From Yoonia sp034652275 (GTDB lineage: Bacteria > Pseudomonadota > Alphaproteobacteria > Rhodobacterales > Rhodobacteraceae): a stretch of 64,000 bases of DNA. The stretch is from NCBI RefSeq assembly GCF_034652275.1, contig NZ_JAXIWG010000003.1, positions 481,539 to 545,538 on the forward strand, read 5' to 3'. Shown here one piece after another: positions 1-8,785 of the stretch. Both the position numbers and the translations under genes were made by a program. Under the pieces are notes generated by a model. That model was given only the letters and a program-made list of their open reading frames with translations, was not told the DNA's origin and ran no database searches. Position 1 is the first letter of the stretch, and each line of letters begins with the position of its first letter.

Positions 1-831
1 GCTGGTCAAAACGGCGACCATTTCGCGCAGCGCATCGTCGGTGGTTTCATCCTTGTTGGCGTAAACCTTCACCACCGCTGTCGCGCTCAAACGTTGCCGT
101 GCTGTTCCCTCTGGCAGTCGTTCCAGATCGGTAATCCAGAGTTCTGCCGTCGCCAGTTGCAGGCGCCCCACGACACAGGGGCCGAAACTGTCCCGCAGGG
201 CATCGCACAGGTCTTGGGCCTGCTGCATCACTGCAAGGCGCGCCTCGGCGTCAAAGACCGGCTTGTCGGCGTCCGGCATGGTGTGGAACCGCGCAACCGT
301 CGTGAAAAAAGCGCCATTCGCAATTTGCGCCGGATCGCCCAGATAAGCGGCCGGAATATAGGCAAGGTCTGCGGAAATCTCGATCCGGCCATCGTCCAGC
401 ACATTGGTCGAGGTTCGGGCGACATCGCAGGTGGTCGCGAAGGCCGCGACAACCTCCTCGCAGTGCAAGGCCATGCGGGCAGGTGCGCGGGCGGCGGCAT
501 AAAGTGGCAGGCGTGACGGGTCTGGCATCGCCTCACCCTGCGCCAGCAGGTCTTCGGCAGCGATGATGGTCGTCACCTCAACAATGCGCCGGTCGGTCAG
601 TGCTGCCGTCCCGAAGGTGTCCTGCAATTCGCCCCTGTCTCGCATGAACTGCAGCGGGCTGGCCGGAAGGGGCATTGACGCAGGCGGGGTGCCATCTGCC
701 AGAGAGGTGTCGTTCTGGCGGGTCTGCTCGATCACCCAGAACGTCATCTGAACGCCCCAGACGTTCACCGCGACCAGCGGGATGGCGACGCCCAGCACGA
801 CAATGGCAATGATGATGCGCAGCACTTTCAT
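1..831 (-). CDS. membrane-anchored hypothetical protein (3' end outside window)
   Basis: The frame is open from an ATG at 831 down to the window edge (277 codons, no stop), so the C-terminus is missing. The N-terminus (MKVLRIIIAIVVLGVAIPLV) is one hydrophobic helix with a basic start, which fits a membrane anchor or uncleaved signal. The rest is soluble, with scattered cysteines (for example LHCEEVVAAF and FGPCVVG) that could form periplasmic disulfides. Its ATG overlaps the stop of the upstream gene as ATGA, so the two are probably translationally coupled. I do not recognise a family. Existence is likely; function is unknown. Confidence 0.7.
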   Translation of the reverse strand, partial: MKVLRIIIAIVVLGVAIPLVAVNVWGVQMTFWVIEQTRQNDTSLADGTPPASMPLPASPLQFMRDRGELQDTFGTAALTDRRIVEVTTIIAAEDLLAQGEAMPDPSRLPLYAAARAPARMALHCEEVVAAFATTCDVARTSTNVLDDGRIEISADLAYIPAAYLGDPAQIANGAFFTTVARFHTMPDADKPVFDAEARLAVMQQAQDLCDALRDSFGPCVVGRLQLATAELWITDLERLPEGTARQRLSATAVVKVYANKDETTDDALREMVAVLTS

Positions 832-2138
832 GGCGTGTTTCTTTCCACCGGTGCGGGGTCGAGCAGCGCAACGTCGCCACCGATGGCATCGCGCAACAGC
901 GCGCCATGCAATGCGTCCAGCGTGGCCTGCAACGTGACAGGATCACCGCTGACCATGTGGTCGGTGCGCATCAGATGCACATCGCGCCCGTTCATGGCCT
1001 GATAGGCAAAAGGGGCCGGTGGCAGCGGCCCGACAAGGACATGCGCCGCCTGTTCAGGTGCAACAAGGTTCGTGCTTGCATCAACGCCAAGGGTGCCGGT
1101 GTACCATGCGTTGTAGGCTGCATACCCTGTTGTGAAACTCTGCATCTGGTTGCCGTAAAGCGTGTCGCCCTGTGCGCGCTGCATGGCGACCCAGTCGGGC
1201 TGTGGCTCCCGCCAGGGGCGGATCATGCAGGCACGGACCGTGTCGTCGGCGCCGAAGGTGTGGCGCGGCACGAAATCGGCGACAAGCAACGCCTCGAAGG
1301 TTGCGTCATCAGGCGGGTTGACCAGCCCCGAAAAGCCGTCAGACACAATTGCCACATGCGCAAGCGTGACGCCGGGGGCGGTCTGCACGTTCCAGATGAC
1401 CCCGTCGGTCAGGTTTTGCAGCACCAGATAGATCGGTGCGCTGGTATCGGTCAGGAACACGTCGACGCCCGTCATCGGGGCGCGCACCTGTGCGCCCCAG
1501 TCGTAAGCGCGGCCATCCTGCGTCACGGCGGTGATGTTCCTTGTCAACTGCGCGACAAGCGTTTCATCCGAAAAGGCGCGCACAGGCACAGGCAAAGTAC
1601 CCTGTTCCAGCCGCACATTGACCACCTGCTCACCGTCGAGCGGTCGGCGCAGGTTGCATTGGTCGTTGCGGTCGAACGGGATGATCCGCCCGATCTGTGT
1701 GGTGTCATCGGGCAAGGTGGCGCCTGTCACCAGATCGGCCAGCGTTAACGGGTCGGGCAGGGTGCTGGCGACGGCGGGGCTTGGCAGGTTGGCCCCGCGC
1801 ATGCCGGCATCCGATTGTGTCTCGGCAGTGAAGACGCCCGATCCATCCATCGATTGCACCGTCGCGCCCGACGAAAAGACCGCCCCGATACTGGCAAGGC
1901 TTGCGGACATTTCAGGAGGCACCGCCTGCAAGGCGAAATAACCACCAGTGGCCATCCCCGCCACGATTACCCCCCAGATGATCCCGTTGCGCAGCCTGTG
2001 GTCTTGGGGCCCGCCGCTGTTGTCATAGGTCAGGTCCTTGCGCACATGCGCAGGCAGGACAGGTTGGCCCTGTTTCTTGCTTTCCTCGATCCGACGCAGC
2101 CGTTCGGCAAAGTCGTTTGGACGTTTGTCGCTAGTCAT
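828..2138 (-). CDS. single-pass membrane hypothetical protein
   Basis: About 436 residues. A charged cytoplasmic N-terminus (about 1-52) precedes one membrane helix (GIIWGVIVAGMATGGYFAL, about 53-72), followed by a long, probably periplasmic domain. The ATG at 2138 was chosen; an in-frame GTG at 2150 would add four residues, and no ribosome binding site decides between them. The stop overlaps the next gene's ATG, so the two likely form an operon and may act as a pair of envelope proteins. No catalytic motif is visible and the family is not recognised. Confidence 0.7.
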   Translation of the reverse strand: MTSDKRPNDFAERLRRIEESKKQGQPVLPAHVRKDLTYDNSGGPQDHRLRNGIIWGVIVAGMATGGYFALQAVPPEMSASLASIGAVFSSGATVQSMDGSGVFTAETQSDAGMRGANLPSPAVASTLPDPLTLADLVTGATLPDDTTQIGRIIPFDRNDQCNLRRPLDGEQVVNVRLEQGTLPVPVRAFSDETLVAQLTRNITAVTQDGRAYDWGAQVRAPMTGVDVFLTDTSAPIYLVLQNLTDGVIWNVQTAPGVTLAHVAIVSDGFSGLVNPPDDATFEALLVADFVPRHTFGADDTVRACMIRPWREPQPDWVAMQRAQGDTLYGNQMQSFTTGYAAYNAWYTGTLGVDASTNLVAPEQAAHVLVGPLPPAPFAYQAMNGRDVHLMRTDHMVSGDPVTLQATLDALHGALLRDAIGGDVALLDPAPVERNTP

Positions 2139-2227
2139 TGCATCACCCACCAGTCAGCCTCAGCCTTAGGCGCGAATTCTGGCGGATGCAGCACCAATCT
2201 GCGGCAAATTGAAGGAAAAGCTTGGTG

Positions 2228-2821
2228 TCAGAGCGCCTTGCGCGCATTGAGCGCCGCCGTGATCGTGCCGTCATCCAGATAATCCAGCTCGCCGCCCACC
2301 GGCACGCCCTGCGCTAGCGAGGTGACCGTTACGCCGGGCAGTTGGTCGGCGATGTAATGAGCGGTAGTCAGACCGTCGATCGTGGCTCCCAGCGCGATGA
2401 TGACCTCGGTCACGTTTTCGGCGGCGATCCTGTTGATCAGCTTGGGGATGCGCAATTCGTCCGGCCCCACGGCATCAAGTGCGGACAGCGTGCCCCCCAG
2501 CACGTGATAGCGCCCTTTGAACACACCCGAGCGTTCCATCGCCCAAAGATCGGCCACATCCTCGACCACGGCGATCTGGCCGGTGGCGCGTTTGTCGGAC
2601 AGGCAGATATCGCACAGATCGGCCGTGCAGATATTCCCGCAGTTGAGACATTCGCGCACGGTTGCGCCGACCTTTTGCATGGCGTCGGCCAAGGGTAGCA
2701 GCACCAGAGAGCGCTTTTTGATCATATGCAGCACGGCGCGCCGCGCCGAGCGTGGCCCGAGCCCTGGCAGTTTCGCCATCATGGCGATCAGGTGGTCGAG
2801 GTCTTCGGTGCCGTGCGACAT
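2228..2821 (-). CDS. recR: recombination protein RecR
   Basis: 197 residues, the usual length for RecR. RecR works with RecF and RecO to load RecA at gaps and replaces the SSB block. Visible are an N-terminal helix-hairpin-helix segment (LPGLGPRSARRAVLHMI), the four-cysteine zinc finger (CLNCGNICTADLCDIC), and a Toprim region with the VVEDVADLWAMERSG and GGTLSALDAVGP blocks. It lies downstream of ybaB and dnaX on the same strand, the order conserved in many bacteria. Identification is secure. Confidence 0.97.
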   Translation of the reverse strand: MSHGTEDLDHLIAMMAKLPGLGPRSARRAVLHMIKKRSLVLLPLADAMQKVGATVRECLNCGNICTADLCDICLSDKRATGQIAVVEDVADLWAMERSGVFKGRYHVLGGTLSALDAVGPDELRIPKLINRIAAENVTEVIIALGATIDGLTTAHYIADQLPGVTVTSLAQGVPVGGELDYLDDGTITAALNARKAL

Positions 2822-2855
2822 GGGGGCCTATGTGCTGGCCGCCAAAAACTTTGAT

Positions 2856-2888
2856 GCCTCCGGCGGGGATATTTGTGCTCGAACGATG
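2856..2888 (+). repeat. gene-end repeat, copy 1
   Basis: A 33-nt block in the ybaB-recR gap, directly before the ybaB stop. It differs at three positions from copies at 5601-5633 (reverse strand) and 46490-46522. The shared core is GGCGGGGATATTTG. An upstream AAAACTTT tract is also shared with copy 2. Confidence 0.8.
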
Positions 2889-2889
2889 A

Positions 2890-3234
2890 TCAGAAGGGCA
2901 GTTTCATGCCCGCAGGCAGGCCCATCGCCTCGGCCATCTTGCCCATTTCCTGCTGGCTGCGTTCGGCCGCCTTGGACTGCGCATCCTTGATCGCGGCAAG
3001 GATCAGGTCCTCGACCACTTCCTTGTCGTCGCCGTTGAAGATCGACGGGTCGATATCGAGGCTTTTCAATTCGCCTTTGGCCGTCGCCGTGGCCTTGACC
3101 AGCCCCGCGCCGCTGACGCCTTCGACCATGATATGGTCAAGGTCTTCTTGCATCTGGGCCATTTTGCCCTGCATTTCCTGCGCCTGTTTCATCATCTTGG
3201 CCATGTCGCCAAGGCCGCCTAGTCCTTTGAGCAT
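2890..3234 (-). CDS. ybaB: YbaB/EbfC nucleoid-associated protein
   Basis: 114 residues. The family forms small dimers that bind DNA and associate with the nucleoid. The N-terminus is the typical Met/Gln-rich coiled coil (MAKMMKQAQEMQGKMAQMQ), followed by the small alpha/beta core (GELKSLDIDPSIF) and a helical C-terminal tail ending MGLPAGMKLPF. The ATG at 3234 was chosen because AAGGAG lies just upstream. The frame stays open further upstream into dnaX, but that extension has no family support. It sits between dnaX and recR. Confidence 0.95.
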   Translation of the reverse strand: MLKGLGGLGDMAKMMKQAQEMQGKMAQMQEDLDHIMVEGVSGAGLVKATATAKGELKSLDIDPSIFNGDDKEVVEDLILAAIKDAQSKAAERSQQEMGKMAEAMGLPAGMKLPF

Positions 3235-3295
3235 CGGATGTCTCCTTGTTCTGTCATCTTTGAAATAGGTCGTCGGGGGCTGCCCCGCAAGCGGA

Positions 3296-5014
3296 TCAAT
3301 CCTGCTCGAACGGGTCCCATTCATCCTCGACCTCGGGCAGCGCCTCGGCTTCGGCCTCTTGTGCCTTGCTGGCGGCGGTGCGGATGTCTGTGATGCGCGC
3401 CTTGGGGAAGGCTTTGAGCACGGCCTGCACCAGCGGATGCGCGCTGGCCTGATCGCGCAGGGTGGTTTCGGCTGCATCGCGGGTCTGGGCGATGGTCGGT
3501 GCGCCGCCTTCGCTGACGACAGAAATGGCCCAGCGGTTGCCTGTCCACAGTTGCAGCCGCGCGCCAAGCCTGCCCACCAGATCCGAGGCGGCATCCGCGG
3601 TCGGTTGCACGGTGATCCGGCCGGGCTGGTAGGACACAAGCTGAAGGCCGGTTTCAACCTCGACCAGCAGTTTGACATCGCGGTGGCGGCGGATCAGCTC
3701 GACCACATCCTCGAACCGCGCGTAATGCTGCAGGCCATCGGGGGCGAGCGCGGGGGCTGTCTGCGCGCTGCCGTGGGTCACAGCGGTGCTGCGCGCGCTG
3801 GGGCCACCCGCAGGTGGGGCAGGCGGCACGCGCGCCGGGCTGGATGGCGGCGGGGTCGCGTCTTTGAGCTTGCGCACCAGATCGTCGGGGCTGGGCAGGT
3901 CGGCCACATGCGTCAGCCGGATCACCGCCATTTCAGCGGCCATCATCGCATTGGGGGCCATCGCTACCTCTTCCAAGGCTTTCAGCAGCATCTGCCACAT
4001 CCGTGACAGCACGCGCATCGGCAGACCCTCGGCCATGGCTTGGCCGCGCGCGCGTTCATCGGGGCCGATTGTGGGATCGTTGGCGGCCTCGGGCGTGATC
4101 TTGACCACGCTGACCCAATGGCAGACTTCGGCTAGATCGCGCAGCACGGCCATGGGATCGGCGCCATCGGCATATTGGCCCGAAAGTTCCGTCAGCGCAT
4201 CGGCGGCGCGGCCATGCAGGATCATGTCGAACAGGTCGAGCACACGGCCACGGTCCGCCAGCCCCAGCATGGCGCGGACCTGAGCCGCGCTGGTCTCGCC
4301 CGCGCCATGGCTGATCGCCTGATCGAGCAGCGATTGCGCATCACGCGCCGACCCTTCGGCGGCACGGGTAATCAGCGCCAGCGCGTCATCACTGATCTCT
4401 GCCCCTTCGGCGGTGGCGATCTTGCGCAAAAGCGCGATCTGGGTCTCAGGCTCGATCCGGCGCAGATCGAAGCGCTGGCAGCGCGACAGGACGGTTACCG
4501 GTACCTGCCGGATTTCGGTCGTCGCAAAAATGAATTTCACATGCGCGGGCGGTTCTTCCAACGTCTTGAGCAGCGCGTTGAAGGCGTTTTTCGACAGCAT
4601 GTGCACTTCGTCGATGATGTAGATTTTATAGCGAGCCGAGGCCGCGCGGTAATGCACAGAATCGATAATCTCGCGGATATCGCCCACGCCGGTGCGGCTG
4701 GCGGCATCCATTTCCATCACATCGACATGCCGGCCTTCCATGATGGCCACACAATGTTCGCAGACACCGCAGGGGTCAGTCGTCGGCCCGCCTGTGCCGT
4801 CAGGGCCGATGCAGTTCATCCCCTTGGCGATGATCCGCGCAGTGGTGGTTTTGCCCGTCCCCCTGATCCCCGTCATCATAAAGGCCTGCGCGATCCGGTC
4901 GGCGGCAAAGGCATTGCGCAGCGTGCGCACCATCGCATCCTGCCCCACCAGATCGGCAAAGGTTTCAGGCCGGTATTTCCGGGCCAGCACTTGGTAACGG
5001 GGTTGATCGGTCAT
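3296..5014 (-). CDS. dnaX: DNA polymerase III subunit gamma/tau
   Basis: 572 residues. This is the clamp-loader ATPase subunit that organises the replicative polymerase. The start MTDQPRYQVLARKYRPETF is the standard DnaX N-terminus. Walker A (GIRGTGKTTTARI), the zinc cysteines (C...DPCGVCEHC), Walker B (IIDEVHML) and the arginine-finger region (VLSRCQRFDLRR) are visible. A Pro/Ala linker near residues 375-400 leads to the tau-like tail. The open frame extends far upstream of 5014, but that stretch has no family support and overlaps the divergent phosphatase gene. Confidence 0.97.
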   Translation of the reverse strand: MTDQPRYQVLARKYRPETFADLVGQDAMVRTLRNAFAADRIAQAFMMTGIRGTGKTTTARIIAKGMNCIGPDGTGGPTTDPCGVCEHCVAIMEGRHVDVMEMDAASRTGVGDIREIIDSVHYRAASARYKIYIIDEVHMLSKNAFNALLKTLEEPPAHVKFIFATTEIRQVPVTVLSRCQRFDLRRIEPETQIALLRKIATAEGAEISDDALALITRAAEGSARDAQSLLDQAISHGAGETSAAQVRAMLGLADRGRVLDLFDMILHGRAADALTELSGQYADGADPMAVLRDLAEVCHWVSVVKITPEAANDPTIGPDERARGQAMAEGLPMRVLSRMWQMLLKALEEVAMAPNAMMAAEMAVIRLTHVADLPSPDDLVRKLKDATPPPSSPARVPPAPPAGGPSARSTAVTHGSAQTAPALAPDGLQHYARFEDVVELIRRHRDVKLLVEVETGLQLVSYQPGRITVQPTADAASDLVGRLGARLQLWTGNRWAISVVSEGGAPTIAQTRDAAETTLRDQASAHPLVQAVLKAFPKARITDIRTAASKAQEAEAEALPEVEDEWDPFEQD

Positions 5015-5131
5015 GGTGGCTTTCGGGATTCGGGCGATGCCACAGCCTAGGGCCACGCGCGGCAGAGGTCCACCAAGCTGTTGCCGGTCAGCGCGCCATC
5101 GGGCAGGGTGCAGCCAAAGAAGGAGCCCCCG

Positions 5132-5587
5132 ATGCCGCAGTATCAGATTTTCGCCTTGCCCGTCGCGGGTGGCGTGCTCGCCCTCTCGCCTTTGCCGCAG
5201 GGTGATGCGGTGCAAGACCTGCTCGACTGGCGGCCCGATCTGGTCGTGTCGATGACAGGACAGGAGGAAATGGACAGGCTCGGCGCAGGTGATCTCGGCG
5301 CGGTCCTGCGCGCGGCAGGTGTCGCCTGGCATCACCTGCCGGTCGTAGATTACGGCACGCCGGCCAGCCCCGATGTCACCGTGATCGAAGGTGCGGCCCT
5401 TGCCACGCTGCGCGCGGGCGGCAAGGTGCTGACGCATTGCCGCGGTGGGTGCGGGCGGTCGGGGATGATGGCGCTGCGCCTGATGATCGCGGCGGGCGAA
5501 GATCCGGACGTCGCCCTGACCCGCCTGCGCGCGCTGCGTCCCTGTGCGGTGGAAACCGATGCACAATTCGCTTGGGCGAAAGGTTAG
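5132..5587 (+). CDS. dual-specificity/tyrosine-type protein phosphatase-like
   Basis: 151 residues. The signature CX5R loop is present as HCRGGCGRSG (Cys103, Arg109), followed by the usual helix MMALRLMI. An upstream aspartate in VVDYGTP could be the general acid. It should hydrolyse a phosphoester (protein or small molecule) through a cysteinyl-phosphate. The ATG at 5132 was chosen for the AAGGAG about 9 nt upstream; the frame is open from 5081. It is divergent from dnaX and convergent with rsgA. The substrate is unknown. Confidence 0.8.
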   Translation: MPQYQIFALPVAGGVLALSPLPQGDAVQDLLDWRPDLVVSMTGQEEMDRLGAGDLGAVLRAAGVAWHHLPVVDYGTPASPDVTVIEGAALATLRAGGKVLTHCRGGCGRSGMMALRLMIAAGEDPDVALTRLRALRPCAVETDAQFAWAKG

Positions 5588-5600
5588 GCAGCACGCTCAT

Positions 5601-5633
5601 CATCTTCCGAGCCCAAATATCCCCGCCGGAGGC
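5601..5633 (-). repeat. gene-end repeat, copy 2
   Basis: This copy sits between the convergent phosphatase and rsgA genes. Its 33 nt are identical to the copy read inside putA (46490-46522), and it shares an adjoining AACTTT tract with copy 1. Confidence 0.85.
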
Positions 5634-5657
5634 CCAAAAGTTTTTAGCTTCAGTGCG

Positions 5658-6767
5658 TCAGGACTTCTGACGCGGCTTTTTGCTGCCTTTGCCCGTACGC
5701 CCCTGTTTGCGCAGCTTGTCGCGGGCTAGCGCGATGGCCTCGGTCGCTTGCGTGTTCTCGGATTTCAGTTTCTTGAACCGCGCCAGCCTGTCGGGGTCGA
5801 TCAGTCCGGCCTTCACTGCCTTTTGCACCGCACAGCCCGGCTCGCCCTCATGCGCGCAATCGCGGAATTTGCATTGTTCTGCCAGTTCCGAGATTTCGGG
5901 GAAGGTCGCGTCGATGCCGAAACCGACCTCGGCCAGCCCCAGCCCGCGCATGCCCGGCGTGTCGATCAGCCAGCCACCCGCCAGCATCCGGTGCAGTGAC
6001 CTGCCGGTTGTTGTGTGCCGCCCGCGCGCGTCGTCATCGCGGATGTCGCGGGTCGCGGCATTGCCCCCCGTTAGCGCATTGGCAATCGTCGTCTTGCCCA
6101 CGCCCGACGTGCCCGCCAGCGCCACGGTCTGCCCCGGCCCGCAATAGGGGGCGAATTGCGCGACCAGATCCGCGCCTTTGGCATTGACCGCCAGCACATC
6201 GAGATCGCGGCCCAAGGCGCGCGCCTCGGTCGCAAAGCTTTCGGGGTCTTCTGCCAGATCCGCCTTGGTCAGCACGATCACAGGGCGCACGCCCGCGTCA
6301 TGCGCCAGCGCCAGATAGCGTTCCAGCCGTGCGGGGTTGAAATCTGCATTGCAGGATGTGGTGATGAACAAGGTGTCCAGATTGGCCGCGATCAGCTGCT
6401 TGTCGCCGGTGTGGTATTCGGTGCCGCGCGACAGTTCTGTCTGCCGGTCCAGCACGCGGATCAGCCGGTATTGCGCGGGCGCGCAAAGCACGAAATCCCC
6501 CACCGCGACCACCGCAGTCGTCAGCCCCGGATCAAGCGTCAGGTCGATTGAACCGTCGGCGGTCAGGGCCACCACGCGGTCGCGATGCACATTGGCGATG
6601 CGGGCAGGGGTCAGGTCGGCGTCATCGGGGCCAAGCTGGCTTTGCTGGAACGCGTGCCAGCCAAGCGCGTCCAGCGCGGTGGGGGCCGTCACCATTGCAG
6701 CCCGTTTGCGCGAAATTCGGTAATCGGAGTGACCTCTCGTTATGTTGATGGCACCCTGCGGGTCCAT
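5658..6767 (-). CDS. rsgA: ribosome small-subunit-dependent GTPase A
   Basis: 369 residues. RsgA is a circularly permuted GTPase that checks 30S maturation. It has the N-terminal OB-fold, then G4 (VLTKADL), G1/P-loop (GTSGVGKTT), G3-like (DTPGMRGLG), and the C-terminal zinc knuckle (CKFRDCAHEGEPGC). The ATG at 6767 is preceded by GAGGT. An internal ATG at 6695 would give a 345-residue protein closer to the usual N-terminus but lacks a clear ribosome binding site, so the start is uncertain. The basic tail (RKQGRTGKGSKKPRQKS) fits rRNA contact. Confidence 0.95.
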   Translation of the reverse strand: MDPQGAINITRGHSDYRISRKRAAMVTAPTALDALGWHAFQQSQLGPDDADLTPARIANVHRDRVVALTADGSIDLTLDPGLTTAVVAVGDFVLCAPAQYRLIRVLDRQTELSRGTEYHTGDKQLIAANLDTLFITTSCNADFNPARLERYLALAHDAGVRPVIVLTKADLAEDPESFATEARALGRDLDVLAVNAKGADLVAQFAPYCGPGQTVALAGTSGVGKTTIANALTGGNAATRDIRDDDARGRHTTTGRSLHRMLAGGWLIDTPGMRGLGLAEVGFGIDATFPEISELAEQCKFRDCAHEGEPGCAVQKAVKAGLIDPDRLARFKKLKSENTQATEAIALARDKLRKQGRTGKGSKKPRQKS

Positions 6768-6872
6768 CGGACCTCATCGTAAGCAGCGCGGGCAGGTGCT
6801 GCAAGCCCGTTGCGGCCAGCGGAACGAACCGGCGTCACGCGGCGTTGTCCTCCAAACCAAAGGAGAAAACCC

Positions 6873-7046
6873 ATGGACCTGTTGCGCATCCTGATCGCCA
6901 TTCTACTGCCGCCTGCCGGTGTCTTTCTGCAAGAAGGGCTGGGCAAGCATTTCTGGATCAACATCCTGTTGACCCTGCTGGGCTATATCCCCGGCATCGT
7001 GCATGCGGTCTATATCATCGCACGCGACGACCGCCGGACGAACTGA
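6873..7046 (+). CDS. YqaE/Pmp3 family small membrane protein
   Basis: 57 residues. It consists almost entirely of two hydrophobic helices with the family pattern ILLPPAGVFLQEG and LLGYIPGIVHAVYII. Members of this family (Pmp3, UPF0057) influence membrane potential and salt tolerance. The ATG at 6873 follows an AAAGGAG site; longer in-frame starts upstream would add a charged leader that the family lacks. It is divergent from rsgA and ends just before the convergent oxyR-like gene. Confidence 0.9.
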   Translation: MDLLRILIAILLPPAGVFLQEGLGKHFWINILLTLLGYIPGIVHAVYIIARDDRRTN

Positions 7047-7061
7047 CGCAGCCCTATGGCA

Positions 7062-7964
7062 TCAGTCGATGGCAAGACTGCCGCGCGCCTGCCGCAAGAT
7101 CGCGGCGATTTCACGGAACCTGTCCGCATGCGGCGACGTCGCCCGCCACGCCAGCACGACGCGGCGCGGGCAGGCACCGGGCAGGGGTGTCAGCGCCAGA
7201 TCATGCCCCCGCGCGATCCCCGCATCGACCGCAAGCTGGGGCAAAAGCGTGATGCCCAACCCTTCCTCGACCATCGACATCAGCGTGGGCAGGCTGGTTG
7301 CGGCAAAGGCGTCGCCGGCGGGGGCGGCCATATCGCTGTAAGCCTGCAAGGCATGACGTTGCAGGCAATGCCCTTTTTCCAGCAAAAGCAGTCTGGTCGT
7401 GGCGAGTTTCGCCCCCGTTACCTCGGGGTCGGATGCCAGCCTGTGGCCCAGCGGTGTGGCAAGCTGGTAGCCGTCCTCGAACAGCAGTTCGGTTGCGATG
7501 GCACCCGTGGGATGCGGCAGCGCGATCAGGATCAGGTCGAGCCGCCCAGCGATCAGCCCTTCGACCAACGTTTCCGTCAGTTCTTCGCGCAGAAAGATAT
7601 GCTGGTCGGGCCAGCGCAGGCGCAGCAGGGGCAAGGCGCGTGGCACCAGAAACGGCCCAATCGTGGGGATTGCGCCCAGCCGCAGATCACCGCGCACCTG
7701 TCCTGCGTGTTCCTGCGCCAGTGTAGCAATATCTGCGACATCATTCAGCACGACACGGGCGCGGCGCACGATTTCGGCGCCCAAGGGTGTCATCATCACC
7801 GCCTGTTTGGATCTTTCGGCCAAAGGCACGCCCAGATGATCCTCCAACTCCTTTATCGCGCTCGACAGGGTGGGCTGGGTGACATGGCACATCTCTGCCG
7901 CGCGCGAAAAATTCAGCGTGTCGGACAGGGCAACAAGAAAGCGAAGCTGGCGCAGGGTCGTCAT
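7062..7964 (-). CDS. LysR-family regulator, OxyR-like, lacking the second redox cysteine
   Basis: 300 residues. An N-terminal winged helix (FSRAAEMCHVTQPTLSSAIKE) precedes the substrate-binding domain. The OxyR peroxidatic motif is present as EKGHCLQ with Cys200, matching E. coli Cys199. The position matching E. coli Cys208 is Tyr209, so the classical disulfide cannot form. The start at 7964 was chosen over an in-frame site at 7994 because it gives the family N-terminus. The gene is divergent from a peroxiredoxin, and an OxyR half-site lies between them. Function as a peroxide or persulfide sensor is inferred. Confidence 0.88.
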   Translation of the reverse strand: MTTLRQLRFLVALSDTLNFSRAAEMCHVTQPTLSSAIKELEDHLGVPLAERSKQAVMMTPLGAEIVRRARVVLNDVADIATLAQEHAGQVRGDLRLGAIPTIGPFLVPRALPLLRLRWPDQHIFLREELTETLVEGLIAGRLDLILIALPHPTGAIATELLFEDGYQLATPLGHRLASDPEVTGAKLATTRLLLLEKGHCLQRHALQAYSDMAAPAGDAFAATSLPTLMSMVEEGLGITLLPQLAVDAGIARGHDLALTPLPGACPRRVVLAWRATSPHADRFREIAAILRQARGSLAID

Positions 7965-7976
7965 GGTCAGCGTGTA

Positions 7977-7991
7977 ATAGATTTCATCTAT
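7977..7991. promoter_or_regulatory. OxyR half-site (ATAG-N7-CTAT)
   Basis: The sequence ATAGATTTCATCTAT matches the E. coli OxyR consensus half ATAGnTnnnAnCTAT at every fixed position. It lies 13 nt upstream of the oxyR-like start and 84 nt upstream of the peroxiredoxin start. The second half expected seven bases on is weak (AGTC...CAAT). Confidence 0.75.
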
Positions 7992-8075
7992 CACAACAAG
8001 TCAGACAATCAATTTCCTCAATGTGGTGTGGATGGCTATCTCTGCTGCATCGCAACCAGAACCCCAGAGGACGCC

Positions 8076-8726
8076 ATGCTTGATACCGCCCACACCCCCG
8101 CCGGCCTGCCACGGATGAACGAACCCGCCCCCGATTTCACGGCGCTGACCACGCATGGCATGAAATCGCTGGCCGACTACAAAGGCAAATGGCTGATCCT
8201 GTTTTCGCATCCGGCGGATTTCACCCCTGTCTGCACCACCGAATTCATGGCCTTCGCCCGCCGTGCCGATGATTTTGCGGCGCTCAACACCGCACTGCTG
8301 GGCTTGTCCATCGACAGCCACTACGCGCATATCGCATGGGTCCGGTCGATCGAGCAGAGCTTCGGCGTCAAGATCGATTTCCCGATCATCGCTGATCTGG
8401 ATATGAAGGTGGCGCAGGCTTACGGCATGATCCAGCCCGGTGCCTCGGACACGCAAGCCGTGCGCGCGACCTTTGTGATCGACCCCGACGGCAATCTGCG
8501 GGCCATGGTCTATTACCCGATGACCAACGGCCGCTCGATTGACGAATTCTACCGCCTGATCGTGGCGCTGCAGACCTCGGCCGAACACAAGGTCGCCACA
8601 CCCGAGAACTGGGTGCCGGGCCAGCCGGTGATCGTGCCGACCCCGCAGACCACGCAAGCGGCTGACGCGCGGATGACCGAAGGGCTGGATACCGTCGATT
8701 GGTATTTCAGCACCAAGACACTGTAA
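8076..8726 (+). CDS. 1-Cys peroxiredoxin (Prx6 type)
   Basis: 216 residues. Reduces peroxides through a cysteine sulfenate. The active site is HPADFTPVCTTEF (Cys53), and the rest shows the Prx6 C-terminal domain (VPGQPVIVPTP). This is the only cysteine in the protein, so it must be a true 1-Cys enzyme recycled by an external thiol. The start at 8076 follows AGAGGA. It is divergent from the OxyR-like regulator and is followed 59 nt later by a persulfide-dioxygenase-like gene, probably in one operon controlled by the 7977-7991 site. Confidence 0.93.
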   Translation: MLDTAHTPAGLPRMNEPAPDFTALTTHGMKSLADYKGKWLILFSHPADFTPVCTTEFMAFARRADDFAALNTALLGLSIDSHYAHIAWVRSIEQSFGVKIDFPIIADLDMKVAQAYGMIQPGASDTQAVRATFVIDPDGNLRAMVYYPMTNGRSIDEFYRLIVALQTSAEHKVATPENWVPGQPVIVPTPQTTQAADARMTEGLDTVDWYFSTKTL

Positions 8727-8785
8727 CACCAAGACCAAGACAGCGCGCCCGGCCAGCCCGGGTGCGTGACCTGAAAGGATAAGCC

